Of a stretch of 37,167 bases of DNA, positions 18,953 through 26,603 are shown piece by piece. The notes under the pieces were generated by a model. That model searched no databases and was not told where the DNA came from. It was given only the letters and a program-made list of their open reading frames with translations. The DNA lies in NCBI GenBank assembly GCA_003278445.1, contig QCFD01000008.1:1-37167 (forward strand), in the 5' to 3' direction. Position numbers and translations under genes: made by a program. Source of the stretch: Prochlorococcus sp. AG-363-B05 (GTDB lineage Bacteria; Cyanobacteriota; Cyanobacteriia; PCC-6307; Cyanobiaceae). Position 1 is the stretch's first letter; every line of letters starts with the position of its first letter.

Positions 18953-21340
18953 ATGGCAAAACAAACAAGTAGACAATTAGTTCTTGATCGCCGACAGGCA
19001 TTGAGTCAAGGAGGTAAAAATGCCTCAATTAAAGGCTCAACACCTAATAGAGTTCGTTCCTCAAGCGATGCGAGAGCTACGAGGACTGATGCAGCTTTTG
19101 TTAAGCCTCAAAAAACTTTGGCTAATTCAAATAATTCTACTTCTCAGTTAAGTGCTAGTAGTTATCATTCAGGTGCTTCTGGAAGTTCAACAGGTTCAAG
19201 ATCATATAAAAGTTCAGTAGCTCATGCTAGTCGAAAACTTGTTATTGCTAGAAGAGAAGCATTATCTCGCAGAGGTAAATCTGCTGATCATACAAAGGAT
19301 ATAACTCGAGTTGATGTTGAAAGGAAAAAGGTTCACAATGCTGCTTCTTATGACGCAAAAAACACTGAACATTGTTGTCCAGAATGTGAGCAAAAAGCTT
19401 TGAAGGAGACTACTAATACAATTTCAAAGCCTGAAATTAGTTTGACATTAAACAAAAGAAAGACTGATCACCGCTCAACTGTTAAAAGAAAAGCAATTAC
19501 GAATTCAAGTAGAGCTTTTGTGCTGGCTCGAAGAGAAGCATTATCAAAACACGGTAAATCTGCGGGGAAACAGCCAACTACAGCTGCTTCAGTAGCTCGG
19601 CAAGGTAATCCAGATTTGACCACTAAAGAAATAGCTCAACGTGTTAGAGAGCTAAAAAGTAAAACTGGAGCTACTGGAAAAACTCGTACTTCAGTAACAC
19701 GTCCTTGTGGTCCAAATAAAAATGGTGCCAAGCAAAATGCTAGTGCACCTGATGCTCATTGGAAAGTTGGAATGAGTGAGACCTCTACTGGCCAACTTGT
19801 TACCGGAACTCAAGCAAATAGATCTCTTAAAACCACAGGGAATGAAGCAAGTACATGTCGTTCGATAACAGGTACTCAATACTTAGGTTCAGAAGTTATT
19901 GATTCTTTCTGTAATGGTTCAAATACTTCTATAAGCCAGCCAGCGAAAGTAGGAGTTACAAGTACTACTCATGGAAATTTAGTCACTGGTAACGAGGTTG
20001 GTAGATCAGATAAGGTTACTGGTGATGAGCCTGGAACCTGCAAAAACCTTACTGGTACTGAATATATATCTGCTAATCAATCTAATAATTATTGTGGAGG
20101 AGTTAACCCTTCACCTTCAAAAATTGGCTATAGCCAAACTATTGAGGGTCAAAAAGTCAGTGGGACCATGACAGGGAGGTCAGAGTTGGTTACAGGCAAT
20201 GAAGCAGGATCAAATAAAGGTTTAACTGGTGACCAGTATTTAGGCTCTGATCCACTACCCTCTGGTAGACCAGCGGAAAAGGTTGGCTCACTAACCACAA
20301 TTCGTGGGAATGGTGTAACTGGTACTGATGTCTCTAGAAGAGAGAATGTTACTGGTAATGAGGCTGGTAGTTGCAAGAATGTAACAGGAGATGAGTATGT
20401 GGGTGCTGGACAATTTGATGCTTTTTGTGGAAGCAAGCCCGCTCCTGATCCAGCAAAAGTTGGTCTGAGTATTACTAACAAAACCCAATCCGTTAGTGGA
20501 ACCATGACAGGCAGATCGCCTCTCGTAACAGGAGATGAACCTGGCACTTGTAAAGCCGTAACAGGTACACCTTATGCAGGATTGGATCAAGCAAATCAAT
20601 GGTGTGATGATCCTGCATCATCTGAAATAGAGGCTAGAACCCCTAGGAGACTTGGTACTCCTGCAGCAAGATTGACTGGCCAGCAGCCTGGCATAGGTGG
20701 AAAGATGACAGGTGCTAATAAGGGTGCTTGTGAGTCTTTAACCGGAACTCCTTATGTAGGAGGAGATCAATTAAGAGACAATTGTGGCGTTTCAAATAGC
20801 CCTGAGGGTTATGCGCATCAAGAAAAACCTGAGAAAGCAGCTGCATGGACAAGTTTCAGCGTCAAATCTCCAGCTAGACAGGCTCATATTCAAAATGAAA
20901 TTAATTCAGGTGTCACAGGTACTAGCTACGAAGACAGCTCAAGAATCACTGGTCCATTTGATATGGCTGCAAATAAAGTGACAGGAACTGAACAATTTCG
21001 TTTTGATAGAAAACCATCAAATTCTCAGAGAAATAAAGTCGACGACATAGTTAATGAAGAGGCTAAGCAACGCCCAACATCACAAATAACAGGAGAAGGA
21101 CAATCTGCTGGATTGAACATAACTGGTGATGATTGGGCTAGAGGAGAACATGTTACTGGAACAGAAGGAGCTTCTGCTAAGCGTAGAAATCCTTCTCGCC
21201 CAGGACCAATGAGTGCCATGAAGGCATCTGAATTAAAAAGAAACCAAGAGGTTCCCGAGCCAGATTTTCTGATCACTGGTTCCAGCGGAAATACAAGGGA
21301 TGGCCAGTTGGTCACTTTCTCTGGTGGAGCAAGAGGTTAA
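18953..21340 (+). CDS. csoS2: Carboxysome assembly scaffold protein CsoS2
   Basis: 795-residue, largely disordered, basic scaffold that links RuBisCO to the shell. The N-terminal region has the RuBisCO-binding repeats at about 6-25, 92-112 and 185-204 (pattern R-x5-RR-x6-GK), and a weaker fourth near 226-243. A CCPEC cysteine cluster is at 141-145. Six middle repeats start near residues 271, 332, 389, 442, 501 and 565 with KVG/VTGT/GRS/VTGDEPGTCK patterns. The C-terminal region has more VTG blocks and ends ITGSSGNTRDGQLVTFSGGA plus RG, the conserved shell-binding tail. The frame is intact; I see no obvious programmed frameshift site, so a single long form is likely. Confidence 0.96.
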   Translation: MAKQTSRQLVLDRRQALSQGGKNASIKGSTPNRVRSSSDARATRTDAAFVKPQKTLANSNNSTSQLSASSYHSGASGSSTGSRSYKSSVAHASRKLVIARREALSRRGKSADHTKDITRVDVERKKVHNAASYDAKNTEHCCPECEQKALKETTNTISKPEISLTLNKRKTDHRSTVKRKAITNSSRAFVLARREALSKHGKSAGKQPTTAASVARQGNPDLTTKEIAQRVRELKSKTGATGKTRTSVTRPCGPNKNGAKQNASAPDAHWKVGMSETSTGQLVTGTQANRSLKTTGNEASTCRSITGTQYLGSEVIDSFCNGSNTSISQPAKVGVTSTTHGNLVTGNEVGRSDKVTGDEPGTCKNLTGTEYISANQSNNYCGGVNPSPSKIGYSQTIEGQKVSGTMTGRSELVTGNEAGSNKGLTGDQYLGSDPLPSGRPAEKVGSLTTIRGNGVTGTDVSRRENVTGNEAGSCKNVTGDEYVGAGQFDAFCGSKPAPDPAKVGLSITNKTQSVSGTMTGRSPLVTGDEPGTCKAVTGTPYAGLDQANQWCDDPASSEIEARTPRRLGTPAARLTGQQPGIGGKMTGANKGACESLTGTPYVGGDQLRDNCGVSNSPEGYAHQEKPEKAAAWTSFSVKSPARQAHIQNEINSGVTGTSYEDSSRITGPFDMAANKVTGTEQFRFDRKPSNSQRNKVDDIVNEEAKQRPTSQITGEGQSAGLNITGDDWARGEHVTGTEGASAKRRNPSRPGPMSAMKASELKRNQEVPEPDFLITGSSGNTRDGQLVTFSGGARG

Positions 21341-21347
21341 ATAGTCG

Positions 21348-22907
21348 ATGGCCTATCGTAATTTGGCCAAGAAATCTCTTCGTGGGCCTACGGCTCCTAT
21401 GAAGAGATTTAACGACCTAGAGAGCCAGAATTTAAATTCTGAAGTTATTAAAACTATTAGCTCTTTCTCCGATGAAGTGAAAACTATTAGCTCTTTCTCT
21501 ACTGATCATCCATTAACGAATTCTCAAGAAAATCAGAAGTTAAATCAATACGAAAATAAGGTTAAAGGTAGATTTGATAATATTGTCCCTTTATTAAAAA
21601 AAGTCTCTAGTCTTCAAAATGATTTGAATTTTGTAGATAGAGCCCAAAATTTATGTCTCGCAGAACTAGGTTATGAATTGCCACTGCATATACTTGAAAA
21701 GGCTTGGGTTGGAAGTGTTGACATAAGTGCCTTGTTTGCATGGTGTGTTTTTCAATCACACCAATTGACGAGTAATGAATTTTTTGATTCAGATCCACTA
21801 CAGGGATCTGAAAATACTCAAAATGCTAAATCTTTTCAGTCTTTCCTTTATCAATGTGGCTTTCATCTTTTAGATATAACTCCTTGTGCCGATGGTCGAT
21901 TAGCTCATGCTATTTCTTATGCATTACGTATACCCTTTAGTTCTGTAAGGAGACGTTCTCATGCAGGTGCACTATTTGATATTGAAAAAACAGTTAACCG
22001 TTGGGTTAAAACTGAACATAGTAGATATAGGGAGTCAATTCCTAATTCTGCAACTGAGCCAACAAGATATTTAAAATCAGTAATCTATCATTTTAGTTCT
22101 GTTGATCCTAAACACCAAGGATGTGCTGCTCATGGTAGTAATGATGAGTTGGCAGCATCAGAGGGCTTGCAGCGATTATTAGATTTTAGGGAAGCAGTCG
22201 AAAAAAGTTTTTGCTGTGGTGCATCTGTTGATTTGCTTTTAATTGGTATTGACACAGATACAGACGCGATAAGAGTTCATACGCCTTCGAAAACTAATGA
22301 AGTTGATTTGAAATCATGGGTTTGTGCAAATGAAATATACAAAGAAACTCAATTTCTAAATTCTGAAGAGGCTCTTCAAAAAATTCAAGAAAATGTCAAA
22401 AGTGTTTCTCCTGGAGAAACAGATCCGAATATGGTTATGTTTATTACCAGACTTATTTCAAATAATATTTCTCAAATTGACTATGTAAAGAATTTTCATT
22501 CTGGAAGCTACCAAGATGCAGGTCATGCTGAGAGATTTATTGGAGTAGGTATTGGTTTTAAAGAAGTTCATTTAAGGAATCTTACTTATTTTGCTCATTT
22601 GGAGACTGTTGAACAAGGAGCTCCTGATCTCGACGTCGGAGTGAAAATTTTCACAGGTCTAAATATCTCGAGGAGTTTACCAATCCCTATTGTCATTCGC
22701 TTTGACTATTCAGGTAGTGTCCCTCATGCAAGAAATAGAGCATTATCTGATTGTCATAGAATTAACGAGGCTATTAAGTCTCGTTATCGAGATTTAATAG
22801 ATGATGGTTCACTTCACACATTCCTTACTATCCGCGATCGAGACAAAAAGGCTCCTGCAGAAGTTGTAGGTTCTTCTCTCGACCCAACCCTTCCGGAGGC
22901 TCACTAA
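21348..22907 (+). CDS. csoSCA: Carboxysomal carbonic anhydrase CsoSCA (CsoS3)
   Basis: 519-residue zinc carbonic anhydrase that makes CO2 from bicarbonate inside the shell. Zinc ligands are inferred as C180 (in TPCADGR), H248 (in VIYHFS) and C259 (in KHQGCAAHG), with the D182/R184 pair following the first. A disordered N-terminal tail (about 1-75) precedes the helical and catalytic domains, and a degenerate second catalytic-like domain fills the C-terminus. The tail carries an in-frame duplication, KTISSFS at 35-41 and 45-51. It starts 7 bp after csoS2 and abuts csoS4A. Confidence 0.96.
   Translation: MAYRNLAKKSLRGPTAPMKRFNDLESQNLNSEVIKTISSFSDEVKTISSFSTDHPLTNSQENQKLNQYENKVKGRFDNIVPLLKKVSSLQNDLNFVDRAQNLCLAELGYELPLHILEKAWVGSVDISALFAWCVFQSHQLTSNEFFDSDPLQGSENTQNAKSFQSFLYQCGFHLLDITPCADGRLAHAISYALRIPFSSVRRRSHAGALFDIEKTVNRWVKTEHSRYRESIPNSATEPTRYLKSVIYHFSSVDPKHQGCAAHGSNDELAASEGLQRLLDFREAVEKSFCCGASVDLLLIGIDTDTDAIRVHTPSKTNEVDLKSWVCANEIYKETQFLNSEEALQKIQENVKSVSPGETDPNMVMFITRLISNNISQIDYVKNFHSGSYQDAGHAERFIGVGIGFKEVHLRNLTYFAHLETVEQGAPDLDVGVKIFTGLNISRSLPIPIVIRFDYSGSVPHARNRALSDCHRINEAIKSRYRDLIDDGSLHTFLTIRDRDKKAPAEVVGSSLDPTLPEAH
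21450..21499 (+). repeat. Exact 20-bp direct repeat in the csoSCA 5' end
   Basis: AAAACTATTAGCTCTTTCTC occurs at 21450-21469 and again at 21480-21499, a 30-bp period that keeps the frame and doubles the peptide KTISSFS. The identity at wobble positions argues for a recent duplication. Confidence 0.85.
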
Positions 22908-23183
22908 ATGCTCATTTGTAAAGTTCTTAAACCACTTGTTTCAACCAATCGTATTCCAGGCTTTGAACATAAGCATTTACAGGTTGTATTGGACGGTAGC
23001 TCAAAAAAAGTTGCTGTTGATGCTGTTGGATGTAAACCAGATGATTGGGTTATATGTGTAGGTAGTTCTGCTGCTCGTGAAGCTGCTGGCAGTAAGTCTT
23101 ATCCAAGTGATTTAACTATTGTTGGTATTATTGATCATTGGGATCCAGAGACACAACAACAGATTTCAGGAGGAGCAAAATAA
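22908..23183 (+). CDS. csoS4A: Carboxysome vertex pentamer protein CsoS4A
   Basis: 91-residue BMV (EutN/CcmL-type) protein whose pentamers cap the icosahedral vertices. MLICKVLKPLVSTNRIPGFEHKHLQVVLD opens the fold; AVDAVGCKPDDWVICVGSSAAR and DLTIVGIIDHW are family signatures. Its ATG follows the csoSCA stop with no gap, and its stop overlaps the csoS4B start by one base, a layout for coupled translation at low dose. Confidence 0.95.
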   Translation: MLICKVLKPLVSTNRIPGFEHKHLQVVLDGSSKKVAVDAVGCKPDDWVICVGSSAAREAAGSKSYPSDLTIVGIIDHWDPETQQQISGGAK

Positions 23184-23434
23184 TGGAGATCATGCAAGTT
23201 ATGGGACGCTTGGTATGTTCACAAAGAGTCGAAGGGTTGGGACATATGCATTTAAGGATATTGTGTAATAACAAAGGTAAAAGGCTTGTAGCTGTTGATC
23301 CTGTAGGCGCGAGAGAAGGAAATTGGGTTTTTACAGCAACAGGAACCGCAGCGAGGTGGGGATGTCCAAATCCTAATATTCAAACTGATTTAACTATTGG
23401 TGGGATTATTGATAATTGGTCACCTGATGATTAG
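23183..23434 (+). CDS. csoS4B: Carboxysome vertex pentamer protein CsoS4B
   Basis: 83-residue paralogue of CsoS4A, also a vertex pentamer. VMGRLVCSQRVEGLGHMHLR, AVDPVGAREGNWVF and DLTIGGIIDNW mark the fold. The start at 23183 is chosen because CAGGAGGAG lies 7 bases upstream and because the ATG shares its A with the csoS4A TAA; an earlier in-frame ATG at 23138 would add 15 residues that overlap csoS4A and lack family similarity. Confidence 0.94.
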   Translation: MEIMQVMGRLVCSQRVEGLGHMHLRILCNNKGKRLVAVDPVGAREGNWVFTATGTAARWGCPNPNIQTDLTIGGIIDNWSPDD

Positions 23435-23479
23435 TTTGACCACAATTCAACAAAGCTTAATTTTATAAATTCTTAAATT

Positions 23480-24028
23480 ATGACAAACTCTTCAAATCGT
23501 CGATCAAAAAGTAGTAATAAAACTATTAAACCTAAAGATCAGGTTGTTGATGTTATTCCTTTGAATTCAACTGCTCAATTAAAAATTTCTTCAAAGATTA
23601 AGCCATCCTCAATTGAAAAGACATCTAGTACTAAAAGCAATTCTAGTGCTAAAAATCTAGCTAATGAGACTAGAGGTGCTGGTTCAACTAAAACTCCAAT
23701 GGACAAAAATAAAGGTTTTGACAGTAATTCAAATTCTGGAATTGCATTAGGAATGATTGAAACTCGTGGTCTAGTCCCAGCAATAGAAGCAGCGGATGCA
23801 ATGACGAAAGCTGCTGAAGTTAATTTAATTGTTAAGGAACTTGTAGGAGGTGGTTATGTGACTGTAATGGTTCGAGGTGAAACTGGTGCTGTGAATGCTT
23901 CTGTTAGGGCTGGAGCTGATGCTTGTGAGCGTGTTGGTGATGGGTTGGTTGCAGCTCATATCATTGCTCGTCCACATGTTGAAGTTGAGCCGGCTTTGAT
24001 AGGAAGCGGTGCAAAAAGGAGAAGTTAA
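23480..24028 (+). CDS. csoS1E: Carboxysome shell protein CsoS1E (BMC with long N-terminal extension)
   Basis: 182 residues. Residues 1-86 are a basic, Ser/Thr/Lys/Asn-rich disordered tail; residues 87-175 are one BMC domain nearly the same as CsoS1 (GIALGMIETRG, GGGYVTVMVRGETGAV, GDGLVAAHIIARPH). Differences around the pore-facing strand include VNLIVKELVGGGY in place of VRLIGREFVGGGY. Such extended CsoS1 paralogues occur in marine Synechococcus and some low-light Prochlorococcus. The tail may bind cargo or modulate the shell, which is inference. Codon bias is weaker than in csoS1. Confidence 0.9.
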   Translation: MTNSSNRRSKSSNKTIKPKDQVVDVIPLNSTAQLKISSKIKPSSIEKTSSTKSNSSAKNLANETRGAGSTKTPMDKNKGFDSNSNSGIALGMIETRGLVPAIEAADAMTKAAEVNLIVKELVGGGYVTVMVRGETGAVNASVRAGADACERVGDGLVAAHIIARPHVEVEPALIGSGAKRRS

Positions 24029-24102
24029 GTGATTTCTAATTTATAAATTCTTTTTTAATTAATTCATGATGTAGTAGCTTTCAGTAAAGATATTTTTTTT
24101 TT

Positions 24103-24357
24103 ATGGAAGGATGGAGGCAAAAAAATAGACCTGAATGCCTTGAAAAAAGGTTTGAGTTTGAATCTTATGAAAAAACTAGAGATTTCCTTGATGCATTGGG
24201 AGAGTTTTCTGAAAAGGTAAGTCGTTTCCCGGATATAAGTTTTGGAAAAAAATATGCAAATATTACTATTAGGCCCTCAGAAAATAATGAAAAAGAAGAA
24301 ATTTCAAAAGCTGATCATGAATTTGCAACTCAAATAGATCTTTTGATAACGAAATAA
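24103..24357 (+). CDS. Alpha-carboxysome RuBisCO assembly factor acRAF (pterin dehydratase-like)
   Basis: 84-residue protein of the pterin-4a-carbinolamine dehydratase (PCD/DCoH) fold, with WRQKNRPECLEKRFEFESYEKTRDFLDALGEFSE and a PDISFGKKYANITI strand. The catalytic histidines of true PCD enzymes are replaced (FGKKYANI where HP-x3-NV-Y would lie), as in the acRAF group that helps Form IA RuBisCO assemble. The end-of-operon position fits. The start ATG follows ten T. It converges with the DUF3136-like gene 7 bp on. Confidence 0.87.
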   Translation: MEGWRQKNRPECLEKRFEFESYEKTRDFLDALGEFSEKVSRFPDISFGKKYANITIRPSENNEKEEISKADHEFATQIDLLITK

Positions 24358-24364
24358 ATGAAAA

Positions 24365-24595
24365 TTAATCTTCTTCTTTTGGTTGTTCTAAATCTCTTTT
24401 GATAAGTGCCATTAGGTAAGAAGGCGTTTTATATCTTCCAGGTAAACAACGATTAAGAGTCTCTAAATGGCTCCAGCAAACTGTTCTTTGAATTTGTTCG
24501 GCCGTACGACCTTGTTGCAAAAGCCTCCTGAGAGCTTTGCAGTAAAGAGGGTAACCAGCCTCTAGTTCGCCAATAGTCAACTTGGCAGTGGCCAT
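24365..24595 (-). CDS. Small DUF3136-like picocyanobacterial protein, unknown function
   Basis: 76 residues, rich in basic residues, mostly helical in look: LTIGELEAGYPLYCKALRRL, then EQIQRTVCWSHLETLNRCLPGRYK and a charged tail. I believe it is the family called DUF3136, found in marine picocyanobacteria; that name is from memory. No catalytic motif is visible. It is last of three minus-strand genes (gloB, ridA, this), 86 bp after ridA. Confidence 0.75.
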   Translation of the reverse strand: MATAKLTIGELEAGYPLYCKALRRLLQQGRTAEQIQRTVCWSHLETLNRCLPGRYKTPSYLMALIKRDLEQPKEED

Positions 24596-24635
24596 TGTTT
24601 ATCGCGAATCAATTATTAATTTAGACAATGATGGG

Positions 24636-24653
24636 GCCACTTAGCAAAGTGGC
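24636..24653 (-). terminator. Stem-loop between ridA and the DUF3136-like gene
   Basis: GCCACTT-AGCA-AAGTGGC is a perfect 7-bp stem with a 4-nt loop. It lies downstream of ridA (-) and upstream of the next gene. There is no T-run on the minus strand, so full termination is doubtful. Confidence 0.45.
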
Positions 24654-24681
24654 AAGATCCTATTTAGTCACAATGCAACTT

Positions 24682-25089
24682 TTACTTCTCTTTCATTAGC
24701 CAGGCTACGCAATCTATCTCAATTTTTCCTCCCTTAGGAAGCTTAGATACTTCAACGCAGGCCCTTGCTGGACTGATTTCGTTGTTAAAGGTTTCTGCAT
24801 AGATTTTATTCACTTTTGAGAAATCATTTAAATCAGTTAAATAAATTGTTGTTCGAATTACATTGGAATTCTTTCCACCTGCGGCCTCAACCACTGCTAT
24901 TAAGTTCTTTAAGACTTGTCTAGTTTCTTCTTCTATATTTCCATTTCCGATCATTTCACCAGTTTCTGGCTCTAAAGCAATTTGTCCTGAGCAAAACAAC
25001 CAATTTTCTACTAGAACTGCTTGGTTATATGGCCCTACGGGCTTAGGAGCGAATTTTGTTTCGATTGGTTCGGGTGCTGAACTATCCAT
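24682..25089 (-). CDS. ridA: RidA family reactive intermediate/imine deaminase
   Basis: 135 residues of the YjgF/YER057c/UK114 family, which hydrolyses reactive enamines and imines left by PLP enzymes. PVGPYNQAV is the N-terminal substrate-pocket motif, SGQIALEPETGEM and VEAAGG follow, and the SPARACVEVSKLPKG block carries the arginine that binds the carboxylate. It lies 45 bp after gloB on the same strand; both are small-molecule damage-control enzymes. Confidence 0.93.
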   Translation of the reverse strand: MDSSAPEPIETKFAPKPVGPYNQAVLVENWLFCSGQIALEPETGEMIGNGNIEEETRQVLKNLIAVVEAAGGKNSNVIRTTIYLTDLNDFSKVNKIYAETFNNEISPARACVEVSKLPKGGKIEIDCVAWLMKEK

Positions 25090-25134
25090 AAATAATTAGG
25101 CTTCAGGTAAGGAATTTGATACACAAATTAGAAT

Positions 25135-25890
25135 TTAACATTTCCAATTATCTTTGTGTCTTCGGAGCATTGTTAGTTCTGTGATATTTTTTGCTCTTAA
25201 AAATAAATTTGTTTTTCTTTCTTCTGCAATAGTTGATGGAAGACTAGGCAATCCTTTCTTACGTTTATTCTGAATAATATTTAATCTTTTTATAATAGAA
25301 GCATCGTTAGACTTTAAAGATAGTGCCCATTTTAAGTTGTTTTCTGTGTATTCATGGGCTGCATATATTTTTGTATTTTCTGGGAGAGAATTAAGTTTAT
25401 TTAAACTTTCAAACATTTGAGATGGTGTGCCTTCCAGTAGACGACCACAACCTCCTCCAAATAGTGTATCTCCAGGAAATAATATATTGTATTTAGTATT
25501 TTCTTTTGAGATATAAAAAGCTATATGATTATTAGTGTGACCATGAACTTCAATAACCTTGACTTCACTATCAAACAAATGAAAAATATCATTATTATCA
25601 ACAGAAAATGTTTGAAATGGAATCCTTTTAAGTTCTTTTATAGATGCAATAACTTTTGTATTTGGCCATCTTTTAATTAATTCTTGCGTCCCACCAATAT
25701 GGTCCTCATGATGATGTGTTTGAAGGATAGCTTTTAAAGACAAGTTGTTGTTCAAAAGCCATTTTTTTACTGGGCTTGAGATGGATGGGTCTACTACAAC
25801 TGCATTGCAATTGTGGACCCATACCCATACGATATTGTCCTGTAATACAGGAATTGGAAAAATAGTGAACTCGCTTTTTTTTTCTAACAT
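25135..25890 (-). CDS. gloB: Hydroxyacylglutathione hydrolase (glyoxalase II)
   Basis: 251-residue metallo-beta-lactamase-fold thioesterase that splits S-lactoylglutathione to lactate and glutathione. THHHEDHIGG gives the binuclear metal site (H59, H61, D63, H64). VHGHTNNHIAF supplies a further histidine, FPGDTLFGGGCGRLLEG the bridging aspartate, and AAHEYT the last histidine. The family C-terminal substrate-binding domain is present but short. The start lies 50 bp from the divergent hisG start. Confidence 0.93.
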   Translation of the reverse strand: MLEKKSEFTIFPIPVLQDNIVWVWVHNCNAVVVDPSISSPVKKWLLNNNLSLKAILQTHHHEDHIGGTQELIKRWPNTKVIASIKELKRIPFQTFSVDNNDIFHLFDSEVKVIEVHGHTNNHIAFYISKENTKYNILFPGDTLFGGGCGRLLEGTPSQMFESLNKLNSLPENTKIYAAHEYTENNLKWALSLKSNDASIIKRLNIIQNKRKKGLPSLPSTIAEERKTNLFLRAKNITELTMLRRHKDNWKC

Positions 25891-25940
25891 TCTTTATTCA
25901 GGAACTCGAATAGGTAGAGTCAACTTCAATAGTTTTTGAC

Positions 25941-26603
25941 ATGTTTACTGTTGCATTAGCTAAAGGGGCCTTATTGAAGGAATCTGTATCAATGTTTTCA
26001 AACGTTGGACTTGATTTCTCTGCTGTTTTAAAAGATAGTAACCGCCAGTTGATGCTGCCCTCAGTTTGTGGCCGAGCCAAAGCTCTTTTGGTTAGAAACA
26101 GTGATGTCCCTGTTTACGTGGCTTATGGACAGGCTCAACTTGGAATAGTGGGTTTTGATGTTTTACAAGAGCAGAAGTTGAAAGTAGCGAATTTAGTAGA
26201 TCTTGGATTTGGCGCTTGTCATATGTCAGTTGCAGTCAAATCAAGCAGTGGTTATTTGAGTGCTTCTGATTTGCCTCCAAATTGTCGCGTGGCAAGTAAG
26301 TTCACAAATTGTGCAAAGAATTTCTTTGATCAAATTGATTTACCAGTTCAATTGGTTCATTTGAGTGGATCTGTTGAGCTAGGTCCTATTACTGGTATGG
26401 CTGAAGCAATTGTAGATTTAGTCGCAACGGGTCGTACTCTTAGAGATAATGGTCTTATAGAAATTGAAGAACTTTTTCAATCAAGCGCTCGGCTTGTTGG
26501 GCATCCACTTTCTCTAAGGTTAGATGGGGGAGCCCTCCAAGAAATTATTGATTCAATTCAAACCCAATCTCTGAAAAAAGACTCTCCTGATGGCAAAAAA
26601 TGA
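25941..26603 (+). CDS. hisG: ATP phosphoribosyltransferase, short form
   Basis: First enzyme of histidine synthesis, joining ATP and PRPP. 220 residues, the short (HisGS) form without the C-terminal allosteric domain, so it should need a HisZ partner, not seen here. [11 protein letters not shown] and the PRPP-binding [14 protein letters not shown] are diagnostic. Its last 14 bases overlap the ABC transporter start, so the two are translated together although their functions look unrelated. Confidence 0.95.
   Translation: MFTVALAKGALLKESVSMFSNVGLDFSAVLKDSNRQLMLPSVCGRAKALLVRNSDVPVYVAYGQAQLGIVGFDVLQEQKLKVANLVDLGFGACHMSVAVKSSSGYLSASDLPPNCRVASKFTNCAKNFFDQIDLPVQLVHLSGSVELGPITGMAEAIVDLVATGRTLRDNGLIEIEELFQSSARLVGHPLSLRLDGGALQEIIDSIQTQSLKKDSPDGKK

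Noticed and set aside
20149-20599. Long open frames antisense to csoS2
   Set aside because: They are mirror images of the repeated VTGT/GRS codons, have repetitive composition and no family character.
18953-21340. Programmed frameshift in csoS2 giving a short form, as in some proteobacteria
   Set aside because: The frame is intact end to end and I could not point to a convincing slippery heptamer with a downstream structure; alpha-cyanobacterial CsoS2 is generally made as one long form.
23463-24055. TTTATAAATTCTT on both sides of csoS1E as a sign of gene insertion
   Set aside because: The 13-bp string is almost pure A/T and the intervals are A/T-rich; chance is a good explanation, and no target duplication or mobile gene accompanies it.
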